Notes: a model not told the origin generated them from the sequence alone. A DNA stretch of 64,000 bases from Narthecium ossifragum (GCA_963920575.1 OY986967.1:25375648-25439647), one strand, 5' to 3'; counted from the first letter of the stretch, positions 22,058 through 33,004 are shown. Program-made: numbers and translations.

Positions 22058-23094
22058 ATGAATCAGTCTCAATCTGATAACCCCGCCTCCCAGACGACTG
22101 GCCAGACCTCGTGGGGAAAGGGAAAGGGTTCAGGCACTACAAATTATAAGTGGAAGGAGCCTGCAGAGACATATATATTGCAATATATGGCTGAAGTGGC
22201 TAGATCTAGGCCTCCTAGAGACAAGGGGTTTAAGCAACCCCATTATGTCTCTGCGGCTAAGCATGTGAATCTTAAACTCGGTACCAATGAGATCACAACT
22301 AAGCATGTATGTAATCACATGACTTACTTGCGCGCTAAGTGCAATGATATTAAAAAACTCCTTATGTTGAGCGGCGCGGGGTGGAGAGAGGAGCTCAATA
22401 TGATCACACTAGATCCTCTTGTCGCAGATGAACTCCTCGAGGTGTGTTTGAACAACCCAATACTTTACATGACTTTCTTGCGCGCTGTTTGTATGTACTA
22501 ATTTGAATGTTGTTTTTTTATATATAGAATCATCCTCAATACAAGAAATATATCAACATGCCCATGCCCTACTTCGAGTTGATGATGGAAATATGTGCCG
22601 ATGAATCGGCAAATGGTGAATTCGCCACTACAGCCTGTGATGAATTCGTACCTCCTATCAATGAAGAAGTCGTCAACTTAGAGGATGATGCCTCCTACTC
22701 CCCACAACACCCCGACGAAGGATTGCTCGAGGAAATCCCTGGTTCGCCTAGGACCCCCGCAACACCTACAACCCCAATGAGTGTGGCGGGGCAGAGCTCC
22801 TCGAGTATGCCTGCCCGGTCCGCTACCAAGAGGCAGAGACAGTCGGATCGTGACGAGATTGTCGCCGCTGTTAGATTTGTAGGTGAGGTCATCAACAATT
22901 ACACTGTGGGGTATTCTGACAAATTATGGACTGCTGTGATGGAGGCGGGGAACGGTGGTAGATACACCGACATTGAACTTGCCATGGCTTATGACCATCT
23001 CAACTCGAATGCCGCTGCAAGTCGAGGGTTTGTGTTCAAGACTGAAAGATTTCGCAGAATATGGTTGGATCAGTTCCTTGCCGATAATGCATGA
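22058..23094 (+). CDS. Harbinger Myb/SANT-like partner protein
   Basis: Two exons, 22058-22441 and 22528-23094, join as ELLE / NHPQYKKY with GT-AG sites, giving 316 residues. The first exon encodes a Myb/SANT-like DNA-binding domain of the Myb_DNA-bind_3 type (WKEPAETYILQYMAEVARSR, then KHVCNHMTYLRAKCNDIKKL, SGAGW). The middle is acidic and Pro/Thr-rich, with a basic KRQRQ stretch, and the C-terminus is helical. In PIF/Harbinger elements this protein helps the transposase enter the nucleus and bind DNA. A 3' splice signal just before the ATG (ttacag) suggests an intron in the leader. No frame damage. Confidence 0.85.
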
Positions 23095-24203
23095 CAATGT
23101 TGGTTTATTTTATGCTATTAAACACTTGGTGGTTTGTATCTTTTTGGTGGTTGTTTATTGGTAACAATTGGTGATTTGTATTCAGATAGGCAGATTATGT
23201 TTTGAGAATGACAGTTTTTATTGTACTTGTGTTAAAGCTTCCTAGGAGCCGGTTAGAGACTCATGAATTTTACCAATTAGTAGATTGAAACATATTGTTG
23301 TTTAAAAGCTTCATTTTGTGTGAATGCTTATAAATTGTAGTATTGCTTGAACTGGTCATAAGTTACGACTAGAAAACAGATGTCTGCTTGATGCAAATGT
23401 GAAGGTTGGTTCTCAATTTGTTGACTTTTCTTTTTCATTCTTTACCTTCATTTGAATCGATCAATATTCCATAAGAATTTGAGAGTAGTAGTAGTAAATC
23501 AGATGTTTGCTTGATGCAAATGTGAAGGTTGGAGCATTCAGGGCCTTTTGAAACTATTAGTTGCAGAAAGCTCCAACTACTAATTAATTTCGGCCTTTTG
23601 ATCTGCTGGAATATCTGCATATTTGCTTATTGTTGTGAGTGAGTTCATTGGAAAATTCATTCATTCATTCATCTCATATATCATAAACATTCAAGGGATT
23701 GCTCATCTTCTGGCAAGATTCTCACACCCATCTGTTCAACATTGTTGCATATAGTACTATAGCTAAGATTCTCCCTATTTCCCTTGCATAAAACAAATGC
23801 TATCTACCTTTGAAATTAAGAAAGGAATCAGTTCCATGTTCACTGGATATGGCCAAACTATACCTCAAAACAAAGGTGATTCACATGCATGAATCCTCCT
23901 GGATTTTTCTTTCACTTCTAACCATGAGAAGAAGAAGAAACATAAGGCAAATTATTACAACCATTATTTGGTCACAAAATGCTAAATTATACATGTGAAA
24001 TTCCTCTTTAAAATTGCATGAAAACAACAAAGTTTAGAATATCAATCTCTCTGTGGAAAGTTACAAGAAACCTCTGTCTGTGTCTATCCCTTTTTTGGGT
24101 ATTTTCTTCATACACGAGGGATGATAAAAAAACAAAATAATCCATCCATATATATATAGATCCAAAAATTAGCCTTATCCTTCACAAACTCTATATATTC
24201 CTT

Positions 24204-24239
<36 letters not shown>

Positions 24240-24977
24240 CTTTATAACATGGATTTGTCTTCATGAGCTCGTACCCAATCCCATGGATTCAGATCCCTTC
24301 ATTATCCTCAACCTCTTGCATGTAGAGATGAACATTCCGCAACCATCATAAAAAAAATTTCCATCAATTATCAATTTACAGAAACCAAATAGATCAAGAA
24401 AAAATGCCAAAAAAAAAAAAATCATCTATAAATACTTACTCCCATGGCACATCTCCAACAAGCATCCAGTAACCATCTTTATCTTCATATGCAACTACAT
24501 ACTATAACTACAAAGCCACCTGAGACAGTAATTATTAATTTCGAAGATAGCCTTATTTGTGAGTAGTAGTAGTTGATGTTGATTTGTTGCACAATTTGTG
24601 GGGACAAGGTTTGCCCCGGGGACAATATTCACCCCTTTTATACTGTGGTTTAATTGTTCTATGTGAATGAAGTTGTAGAATTGCCTCATATACCCCTCGG
24701 TACAGGGGAGGTTCTACCGAAATTTTCTGAAAGAAATCCATGTATACTTGCAATTCTATGTATAGTTGCAATTCCATGTATACTTGTTTCTCATTCAATG
24801 CGGTTTAAATGTGTACTTGTTTATGTGGTTTTATTGTAGGATTAATTATCGATTAGTCTCGTTGGGAGACTAATTTTACCGTATAGTCTTGATTATAAGA
24901 CATTAACCCGTTTAGTCCTATTTCATTAGTTATGATATATTATTATGGACTAAAATACCCCTTCGTAATGGATATAC
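23095..24977. other. No gene seen; (TC)n microsatellite
   Basis: AT-rich. A CT dinucleotide run occupies about 24207-24236. A repeat around 'gcttgatgcaaatgtgaaggttgg' occurs at about 23387 and 23509. Two further copies of a 'catgtatacttgcaattc' motif lie at 24738-24785. From about 24840, phrases such as 'gagactaattttaccg' and 'ggactaaaatacccc' resemble MULE-type terminal DNA, but no partner end was confirmed. Confidence 0.4.
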
Positions 24978-25220
24978 TGCTCCTCCTACCCCGTCAACGG
25001 CTCCTACCCCGACGACGAGCCCCTCGCCCAGCGCCTCCTCCTCCGCGGCTGCGAGCCCCTCCCCCGCCGCCGCTGCCGCCCCCCCTCCCCTCCCGACTTC
25101 CCCTCCCCCGCCCCTCTCCCCTCCTCCCTCTGGTCCGCCTACTCCTGCAAGAACTTCTCCTGCCTCGTCAATCGGAAACACCAGAGGGGCTTCGACGACT
25201 GCAAGGACTGCTTTGACCTC
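24978..25220 (+). pseudogene. Fragment of a PMT-like SAM-dependent methyltransferase gene
   Basis: GC-rich frame reading YPVNGSYPDDEPLAQRLLL, RGCEPLPRRRCRPPSPP, then SLWSAYSCKNFSCLVNR and GFDDCKDCFDL. The order 'LAQxLLLRGCEPLPRRRC...YSCKNFSCLV...DCKDCFDL' is that of plant putative methyltransferases of the At1g29790 type, just before their SAM-binding domain. No start codon, and it stops right after the fragment, so only about 80 internal codons were copied. It abuts a PPR-gene fragment in the opposite orientation. Confidence 0.7.
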
Positions 25221-25234
25221 GCATAGATTTTGAT

Positions 25235-25329
25235 GGTTGATGGCGTGGAAGATTTTCTCCGAGGAACTTTACCTCGAGCGCCCTCTTGTTCATCTTGAGC
25301 TTCCTGAGGCGGTTGATGGCGTGGAAGAT
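25235..25329. repeat. 19-bp direct repeat at the fragment junction
   Basis: ggttgatggcgtggaagat occurs at 25235-25253 and at 25311-25329, the second copy being the PPR coding sequence for IFHAIN. It marks the breakpoint between the two captured fragments. Confidence 0.8.
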
Positions 25330-25704
25330 GTCTCCCCGGACCCCGGTGGATGGACAGACCCTCGCGCATCCAACTCTGGAAGGCGGAGGCCACGGGCTCC
25401 CCTCTTTGGAGCCTCTCCTGTGAGGACCCGTACCTCCAACCCGGTCCGACCGCGTTAGGTCGAGGGCCTGGCTTTGTGGTTTGGCTCGGTTGGCCCTGGG
25501 ATGCGATCGGTTGATCGCATCGCTGTTTTTGACCCCAGGGGCATTTTGGTAAATATGCTCCCTGGTGGTCAGTTTCACACCCGCGTTTCACACACTGACC
25601 TTGTTTGTGTTAGTGTTTGTTTAGAATGGCTAGGTGGGCCCGGATCGGAAGATCCCGGCTCGGGCACGCAGAAGCCTACTTTTGGGCAGCTGGCGGCCCG
25701 TGAG

Positions 25705-25823
25705 CGGTCACCACTATCGATCGCTCGATAACTATCGATCGCTCGACCGCTATCGATCGTTCGACCGCTATCGATCGCTCGACCGCTATCGATCGCTCGA
25801 TAACTATCGATCGCTCGACAGCC
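25705..25823. repeat. ~18-bp tandem array (tatcgatcgctcgac) in the solo LTR
   Basis: About six copies of ctatcgatcgctcgaccg and variants. Each contains the palindrome atcgat overlapping cgatcg. Confidence 0.85.
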
Positions 25824-26599
25824 CACTTGGATCGATCCGGGTACTGCGCAGAGCAGTTGAACCTGCGCAGGGCAGGTGAGCTTCTTCGTCCTCCTTTGTC
25901 AGGAGAGCAGGAGAGGAGAGGTCCTCTCCTTCACCCTCTCCCCCACCTTCCTTCTCCTTCTCTTCTCTTCCTCTTCTTCCTTCTCTTCTTCTTTCTTCTC
26001 CCTGGCTGTTTCTTCTTCCCGCAAGCAGAGCTTGCTCTGTTTCTCTTTCCGGGCAGCCAGCTTTCTTCTCTCCGTTCTCCCTCCTCCGGCCACAGTTTTG
26101 GGTGTTCTAGAGCTTGTTGGATTCGTGGCAACGAGAGGAAGACTCCTGGTGTGGTGTGGAACCTCGTTGGAGGCTGGTTTGCGAGGGATCAACCGAGGAA
26201 TGCGCAGTCCGGTAGGTGTTCTACCTACATGCGTTAACTAATGGGTTTAGATAAATCTAGCCGTTAGATTGTGATGAAATTATGTTGTTGAATGCATGTT
26301 GCTTAATTTAGTCACTGATTTAAGTTTCATGAACTTTGGTTAACATTTCAATAGGATTTTAGCATGATAAATCTCGGATTTCCGGTTTTCTGCTGTTCTT
26401 GAAGAACAGTCGGCTTGCGGCGAGTTTTCCGGCTTGTACATGCATGATCTTGAATTTTTATGAGAGATAAGAGTTGTAGATCTGTGAGTCTACTTTAAAA
26501 CGCAATTGATGTCATGTTTTTCCGATTTTTCTACGAGTTTTGGTGATTTTTATACGAAACCGTGTCGGTGTAGAGTTGCTGATGAATAGTGCCACGGAT

Positions 26600-26690
26600 G
26601 ATCCGTGGATCAACCGTCGCGGTCTCCACGGTCGACCGTGAGGTCTCCACGGTCGACCGTGAGGTCTCCAAGGTCGACCGTGAGCCCGAA
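26600..26690. repeat. ~25-bp tandem array (ggtctccacggtcgaccgtga) in the solo LTR
   Basis: Three tandem copies built on the palindrome acggtcgaccgt. Related half-copies (tcacggtcgatccgttgatcg) follow to about 26770. Confidence 0.85.
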
Positions 26691-28446
26691 AAATAGCGAA
26701 ATTAACCCTCACGGTCGATCCGTTGATCGACCGTCAACCATAGATTTTTCACGGTCGATCCATTGATCGACCGCCAGCCATGAATAGTGTTTTTTTGTGG
26801 ATTTTCGATGTTTTATCATGTTTGATTCTTCGAGATTCATGTGATTGGTATTCCTAGAGATTTCGATGGCTAGCAATATCTAATTGGTTGTTTTTAGATG
26901 ATTAATTGTTTGATTTTCGGCATGTCTAATTAGGTATAAATCATCCCTGTTTAATTAGCAATTAATCACATGTCATGCTTATTTATATGTATATTTAGCT
27001 TGTGGTTGAACCAAGGGGGTTGTGCCCCTTGGGATGTTTAGTTAATTAAATGGCAGAGGGTGTGCTTTAAATGTGTTTGATTATTATCTGTGTGGCCGGG
27101 GTTGTGCCCCCGTTGTAGAAATTGCTTGCTAACGGTCCGTGGGCGCCGTTATAATATTGTATAATTGTAGTTTAAACCTTTATCTGCTTTATGCATGTTT
27201 ACCCTCCGGCAAGCTTGACGCTTCGCCTAGCCCGTGTATGGTGTCTTGGCATATTGTTGCATGCTGCTATTCCTGTATCTCTGTGCTTGAGCATTTCATG
27301 CATCTGTTTGCATTAGAAGCATCAGGCTAGGTGGTAGACGATGGTTTCGATCGTTGATCCGGGGTTCTCGGGTAGCCCGGATCTAGCCCTAGGGCCGGAG
27401 TTTGGGGTAGTCAGGATTAGGGTGTGATTGTCGATCTGAATCTCTGATGATTGAGGATTGCGATAGTCGGCTTGAATCTTTGTTTTGAGGTTTAGAGGTC
27501 GTGTTGTCTTCCCAAGGCTAAGTAAGTGCTAAGGATGCAACCGAGGAGTTCCCGACGTGGTCCCCATGCAGTGGTATCCCTGCTGGGTAAGGGTGAGTGA
27601 TCATGCATGGTTCCGTTCCCCTGTCTGTGCTTAGGGTGATCTTGGTAGAGAGACCAAGAGAGAGGTTCATGACAGGAGCCCTTGGGACATCGGTGGGTTA
27701 TGGGACCCGTGGCATCCATTAGACTTAGGCTGGGAGACAACACTGTTGTTGTTTTCCTCCTTTCAGTGTGCCGTAGAGTAGAACCCTACTGAGCAAGCTT
27801 TGTTGCTCACTCCTACCTGGGCTGCATCGGCGATGCAGGTCGATGCAGTCCCTTCTTTTTCAGGTTGTTGCGGTGTTGGAGGCGGCACTCCCCTTGGTGG
27901 TGCGTGAGATCGAGGATATCATCAGTTTATTATGTTCAATTGATGTATAGTTTTAAATGTATAAATTGTAATTTGAAGGAGATATATATTTGTATTTCAA
28001 TTTGATGTAAATTGATTAGAGAATTGCTGTACTAGATGACTTGAATCATTATTATATCGTTTTAAAGTTAAATTGTATTATGATTTGATGATAGGATAGT
28101 TTAAATTAGATGTGAATATTGTAATCATGCACCAGGTTTAAAATTGATGTTTAAAAGGGGAGGCTTTCGTTGTTTGATTTAGAGTTTAGGACCCTCACGT
28201 CCCGGTCCGGATGGATTTTCTGGGTCGGGGCGTGACATCTCCACTCTAGAAGAAAGATTGTCCATGGGATCCTCTACTGAGAAGCCCACGGATTCGGATA
28301 GAGGAGAGGCAGTGGAGTTGAGAGTTGGGTTGGAGAGAGCTATGGTCCTGAGGAGTGGATCGAAAGCTAACAAAGGCAAAGGCCTTCTTTTGTTGCATAC
28401 TAAGAAGGGCCGGAGGAAGAAGAGCATTGCACAGAGAGAGAGAGAG

Positions 28447-28672
28447 AATTTTGATTTTTTTATGACGTCAGCATAAATTGGTGGCGTATTTTGACTTTTT
28501 GATGACGTCAGCACAAATTGGTGAAGAATTTGGACTTTTTGATGACGTCATCACAGATTGTTGAACAATTTTGACTTTTTTTTTTTTTTTTTATCACGTC
28601 AGCACAAATTCTCCATGAATTTTGACTTCTCGATGAATTTTGACTTTTTTTGATCACGTCAGGCAAATTTAT
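28447..28672. repeat. Minisatellite with TGACGTCA / CACGTC cores
   Basis: Four to five units of roughly 50 bp, each 'ttttgactttttgatgacgtcagcacaaattg' with drift. It is just upstream of the PPR fragment's start codon, so it may come from that gene's 5' flank. Confidence 0.75.
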
Positions 28673-28920
28673 CCAAAAATTAGTCAAAATAATAATAATA
28701 ATAAGTCAAAATCGAGCATTCATCTCATTCATACCTCATTCATAACAGACAAATCAAACGTCAGAATTAACAGATTCAGCTCATTCCATACAGACCAACC
28801 AAACAACAGAACCAAAATTCACAGAATCACCAGATTCAGCTCATTCCTCATTCATCTCATTCAGCTCATTCCTTATTCAGCTCATTCATCAGATTCAGGG
28901 TTGCCAAACGGGCCCTGTGA
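28673..28920. mobile_element. Right end of an unclassified DNA transposon
   Basis: Repeated 'attcagctcattc' motifs end in ccaaacgggccctg, the layout of many plant DNA-transposon ends. No matching left end was found. Confidence 0.4.
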
Positions 28921-28966
28921 CGATCACGAAGCGACAATACTGGCTTCCTATAACGACGACGACGAC

Positions 28967-30620
28967 GAATTGTGGAAAGTAACTACCACAAAAAATTGTG
29001 TAAAGTAACTACCACAATCGTGGAAAGTAACTACCATCAAAATTGTGGAAAGTAACTACCACGAGCATTGTGGAAAGTAACTACCACTAAAATTATGGAA
29101 AGTAACTATCACGAGCATTGTGGAAAGTAACTACCATCAAAATTGTGGAAAGTAACTACCAAAATTGTGGAAAGTAACTACCACAAAAATTGTGGAAAGT
29201 AACTGCCAAAATTGTGGAAAGTAACTACCAAAATTATGGAAAGTAACTCCCAGCATTGTGGAAAGTAACTCCCACCAGCATTGTGGAAAGTAACTACCAA
29301 AATTATGGAAAGTAACTCCCAGCATTGTGGAAAGTAACTACCAAAATTATGAAAAGTAACTACCAAAATTATGGAAAGTAACTCCCACCAGCATTGTGCA
29401 AAGTAACTCCCAGCATTGTGGCAAGTAACTACCAAAATTATGGAAAGTACCTACTACCAAAATTATGGAAAGTACCTACCACCAAAATTATGGAGTGTAA
29501 CTACCAAAATTATGGAAAGTAACTATCAAAATTATGGAAAGTAACTCCCAGCATTGTGGAAAGTAACTACCAAAATTATGGAAAGTACCTACCACCAAAA
29601 TTATGGAATGTAACTACCAAAATTATGGAAAGTAACTACCAGTAAAGTTGTGGAAAGTAACTCCCAGCATTGTGGAAAGTAACTACCAAAATTATGGAAA
29701 GTACCTACCACCAAAATTATGGAATGTAACTACCAAAATTATGGAAAGTAACTACCAAAATTATGAAAAGTAACTACCAAAATTATGGAAAGTAACTACC
29801 AACAAAATTGTGGAAAGTAACTATCAAAATTGTGGGAAGTAACTACCAAAATTATGGAAAGTAAATACCACCAAAATTGTTGAAAGTAACTACCAGCAAA
29901 ATTGTAGAAAGTAACTACCAGCAAAATTATGGAAAGTAACTACCAAAATTATGGAAAGTAACTACCATCAAAATTATGGAAAGTAACTACCAAAATTATA
30001 GAAAGTAACTACCACCAAAATTGTGGAAAGTAACTACCAAAATTATAGAAAGTAACTACCATCAAAATTATGGAAAGTAACTACCAAAATTATAGAAAGT
30101 AACTACCACCAAAATTATGGAAAGTAACTACCAAAATTATAGAAAGTAACTACCACCAAAATTGTGCAAAGTAACTACCACCAAAATTATGAAAAGTAAC
30201 TACCAGCATTGTGGAAAGTAACTACAAGCATTGTGGAAAGTAACTACCAAAACTATGAAAAGTAACTGCCAAAATTATGAAAAGTAACTACCAGCAAAAT
30301 TATGGAAAGTAACTACCAAAATTATGGAAAGTAACTACCATAAAAAATGTGGAAAGTAACTACCACCAGCATCCCACCAGCATCATTGTGGAAAGTAACC
30401 ACCACCAACATCATTATGGAAAGTAACTACCACCAACATTATGGAAAGTGACTACCAAAATTATGGAAAGTAACTACCACCAAAATTGTGGAAAATGACT
30501 ACCACCAGCATCATTGTGGAAAGTAACTACCACCAGCATCATTGTGGAAAGTAACTACCAAAATTGATACTTACTTCCCAGTTGGTAGTTACTTTCCGTT
30601 GATAGTTACTTTCCATTGCA
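28967..30620. repeat. 1.6-kb minisatellite, unit about 22-27 bp
   Basis: Roughly 60-70 units of the form 'aaaattatggaaagtaacta' plus a variable ccN joint, alternating attgtgg and attatgg forms and 'acc', 'accacc', 'acc(a/g)gc' spacers. The last 35 bp (from about 30585) hold two units in the opposite orientation (ggtagttactttcc). Frames across it repeat short peptides and are not genes. Confidence 0.95.
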
Positions 30621-31370
30621 CTAATTAATATAATAATAATCGTACTAATTCTTGCATGCATTGCAGGGCCGTGACCGATCTGTGGTGAGGTCAAAGGCCA
30701 GTTGCAAGTGGGTGTGAATGTGTGATACCTATCTTATTATTTTAAATAAAATTTAATATGTTAATTATTTGCTTAAACTGAGACGGTGCTAATTTGGTTT
30801 GCAAAAAATAAGTCAACGGCTAAACTTTGATCGCTGAAAACAGGACTTATTGTTTATAGAAAAATTATATTTGAATGCGTGACCACTCCGTACACTTTGA
30901 CGTGACCTCTATGTGGCACTTAAAATAACTTAAGCGATGTGTCAAGCGACATTAGCAACGCGCGTAACTTTTCTTTCTATCTCAAAATATATAAATAAAA
31001 ATTATTTTTCTTTTCAAATGGTTCATCTTGTAAATTTGATAGGGATGTCATATATGTGAGTGTGCACTATACATAAGGATATTTTAATCCAATAAATATT
31101 TAGAGACCTAATGATAAATTAATATCTTATAAAAAATTTATCGATAATTCCCCCCTAAAAATTTCACCTCCAGAGTCAAAGACCTCGGTGGTACTGCTTA
31201 TCAGTTATTTTTCACTGTTAATTAACTCCACCCAAAAACTCCCCCACCCCAACACACACAGACGCACCCACTGACCCACCCCCCAGCCAGTGAGTGGTTG
31301 CAATGCAACAGGCTTCTTGCCATTTATTCCATCCAATAGCTGTTTCCAATCCGCTGCCACTCCAATCAAC
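30621..31370. other. Upstream region of the plus-strand UGT
   Basis: AT-rich until about 31170, then CA-rich leader-like sequence. No convincing core promoter element was identified. A possible start at 31290 adds a 27-residue extension without family support. Confidence 0.4.
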
Positions 31371-32726
31371 ATGTCGATCCCGCGGGTCGCGCTCCTCCCT
31401 TCCGCCGGCATGGGCCACCTCACCCCCTTCTGCCGCCTCGCCGCGGCCTTGGTGGAACGCGGCTGCGAAGTGTCCTTCATCGTCGTCAAACCCACGGTAT
31501 CATCCGCCGAGTCCCGGTACACCGCCGACCTCCTCGCGGCGTACCCCAAGATCCGCACGCTGGAGCTCCACGTCCCCACTCTCGACGGCCCCGGCGACCC
31601 CTTCTTCCTCCGCTTCGAGGCCATCAACCGCAATGCCCACCTCCTCCCTCCCCTCCTCGCCGCCGCCGCCTCCCCCGCTTTCTCCGCCCTCGTCATCGAC
31701 ATCAGCCTTGCCTCCGCTTACATCCCCATCGCCTCCGCCGCCGGTGTCCCGCCCTACGTTCTGTTCACGGCCTCCGCCGCCATGTTCTCGCTCCTCACCT
31801 ACTTCCCCACCTACACCTCCACCAAGACCACCGCCGCCATCGAAGACGTCCACATCCCGGGATTCCAGACCCTACCGAAGGCCTCGGTCCCGGCGATGCT
31901 CCACGACCCATCCCACCTATTCACCAAGCAATTCGTAGTGAACGCGCGCGCCGTCACCAAGGCCGACGGCATTCTGATCAACACCTTCGAAGCGCTGGAG
32001 CCCCTCGCGCTGGCCGCGCTGAACTCCGGAGCCATCGAGCCATCCCTCCCCCCCGTGATGGCCATCGGACCAATGAAGCCAATCCATCTCGGCCGCGAGA
32101 GCGCGCCGCTGCCATGGCTCGATTCCCAGGACGACAAATCCGTCGTCTACGTGAGCTTCGGAAGCCGGACGGCGATGTCGGCGGACCAAATCAGGCAATT
32201 GGCGATCGGATTGGATCTGAGCGGTTCCAAGTTCTTGTGGGTGATGAAGAGCAAGAAGGTGGATAGAGAGGAGGAGGAGGGGGAGCTGGAGAAGCTCCTA
32301 GGACAAGGGTACCTAGAGAGGGTGGAGGGGAGGGGGTTGGTGGTGAATGGGTGGGTGGAGCAGGAAGATGTGCTGAAGCATAGGGCGGTGGGGGGGTTCT
32401 TGAGCCACTGTGGATGGAACTCGGTGACAGAGGCGGCGCTGTACGGCGTGAGGGTGCTGGCGTGGCCGCGGCACGGCGACCAGAGGGTTAACGCCGGGGT
32501 GGTGAGGGCGAGTGGGATGGGGGTATGGGTGGAGGAGTGGAGCTGGGAGGGGGAGGAGAAGTTTGTCGGCGGTGAGGACATCGCGGCGAAAGTGAAGGAG
32601 CTGATGGGTGACGAGGAGGTGGAGAGGTCGGCGGCGAGGCTGGCGGAGGAGGCGAAGGCGGCGGTGGCGGCCGGTGGGAGTCTTGAGAGAGGATTAGATG
32701 AGTTCATTGCTAAGTTGAAGGTTTAA
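31371..32726 (+). CDS. UDP-glycosyltransferase, UGT708-like (probable C-glycosyltransferase)
   Basis: Single exon, 451 residues. It moves glucose from UDP-glucose to a phenolic acceptor. In the UGT708 family the bond is usually carbon-carbon, on 2-hydroxyflavanones or similar compounds. Family marks include LLPSAGMGHLTPFCRLAAAL with catalytic His16, VKPTVSSAES, GDPFFLRFEAI, Asp110 in VIDISLAS, FTASAAMFSLLTYFPTY and IPKAS-like LPKASVPAMLHDPSHLF. The 44-residue PSPG box runs from Trp328 to Gln371, with HCGWNSVTEAA and HGDQ; the final Gln fits UDP-glucose. I chose ATG 31371 over 31290 because the family starts directly before the 'RVALLPSAGMGH' strand. GC-rich third positions contrast with the AT-rich flanks. 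It is divergent to, and about 15 kb from, the UGT at 15182. Confidence 0.93.
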   Translation: MSIPRVALLPSAGMGHLTPFCRLAAALVERGCEVSFIVVKPTVSSAESRYTADLLAAYPKIRTLELHVPTLDGPGDPFFLRFEAINRNAHLLPPLLAAAASPAFSALVIDISLASAYIPIASAAGVPPYVLFTASAAMFSLLTYFPTYTSTKTTAAIEDVHIPGFQTLPKASVPAMLHDPSHLFTKQFVVNARAVTKADGILINTFEALEPLALAALNSGAIEPSLPPVMAIGPMKPIHLGRESAPLPWLDSQDDKSVVYVSFGSRTAMSADQIRQLAIGLDLSGSKFLWVMKSKKVDREEEEGELEKLLGQGYLERVEGRGLVVNGWVEQEDVLKHRAVGGFLSHCGWNSVTEAALYGVRVLAWPRHGDQRVNAGVVRASGMGVWVEEWSWEGEEKFVGGEDIAAKVKELMGDEEVERSAARLAEEAKAAVAAGGSLERGLDEFIAKLKV

Positions 32727-33004
32727 GATAATAGGAATTAATCAGTTGTTGTGTTATTCAAGAAAATCCGATGTTGCATGCGTCGTTGTTTTTGGTCCTT
32801 TTGATTCAATGAAAAGAGGCTGAAGTTAAGCCTGTGATTCTCATATCTTTCTTTCTTTTGTAATTAATTGAGCCAACGTGCATGGGGGATGTCGCAGGTG
32901 GAGTTCCGTCATCCTCGAAACCTCTGACTCTGATGCTCATCGATCGGCTTCAACGCTCGGGGGTGGGATATATTCTCTGGATCTCATGAAAGACAATACA
33001 GGAA
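32727..33004. other. 3' flank of the UGT up to the assembly gap
   Basis: AT-rich 3' UTR-like sequence with no further exon seen. Confidence 0.4.

Larger units (their letters stand above)
25419..28237. mobile_element. Solo LTR of a gypsy-type retrotransposon, 2.8 kb
   Basis: Starts TGTGAGGACCCGTACCTCC and ends GGGTCGGGGCGTGACA, with perfect 5-bp target duplications tctcc (25414-25418 and 28238-28242). There is no second LTR or internal region, so it is a solo LTR left by LTR-LTR recombination. The long LTR with these ends is typical of chromovirus-type (Del/Tekay) elements; that assignment is inferred. Small open frames inside are not genes. Confidence 0.9.
25254..28427 (-). pseudogene. PPR-protein gene, 5' fragment split by a solo LTR
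   Basis: Minus strand. ATG at 28427 starts MLFFLRPFLVCNKRRPLP, reaching MDNLSSRV at the LTR edge. Beyond the LTR (25418 downward) the frame resumes as ERLQRGEPVASAFQSWMREG, then LSIHRG. After a small frameshift near 25340 it gives GDIFHAINRLRKLKMNKRAL and ends at a GTAAAG, probably an exon end. The last block is typical of the N-terminus of P-type pentatricopeptide-repeat proteins of plant organelles. Without the LTR and one tctcc the two parts join in frame, so the LTR inserted after the fragment was in place. Only about the first 110 codons are here, without the repeats. Confidence 0.65.

Noticed and set aside
24932..25216. 94-codon Pro/Arg-rich frame
   Set aside because: Wrong frame; the methyltransferase fragment reads in the neighbouring frame with recognisable motifs.
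28967..30585. Regular repeat-spacer look, reminiscent of a CRISPR array
   Set aside because: Units are short, drift continuously and spacers are 0-6 bp; the context is a plant nuclear genome with no cas genes. It is a minisatellite.
24842..31160. A possible Pack-MULE spanning both captured fragments, suggested by faintly similar 'aattatcgat' ends
   Set aside because: The similarity between the supposed ends is too weak and no 9-bp duplication was found.
31290..31370. Upstream in-frame ATG for the second UGT
   Set aside because: Adds 27 residues without family similarity; the family starts right before the first beta strand, at 31371.
31294..31938. 214-codon Pro/Ser/Arg-rich frame overlapping the UGT
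   Set aside because: Shadow frame of the GC-rich UGT708-like gene; no start context or domain.
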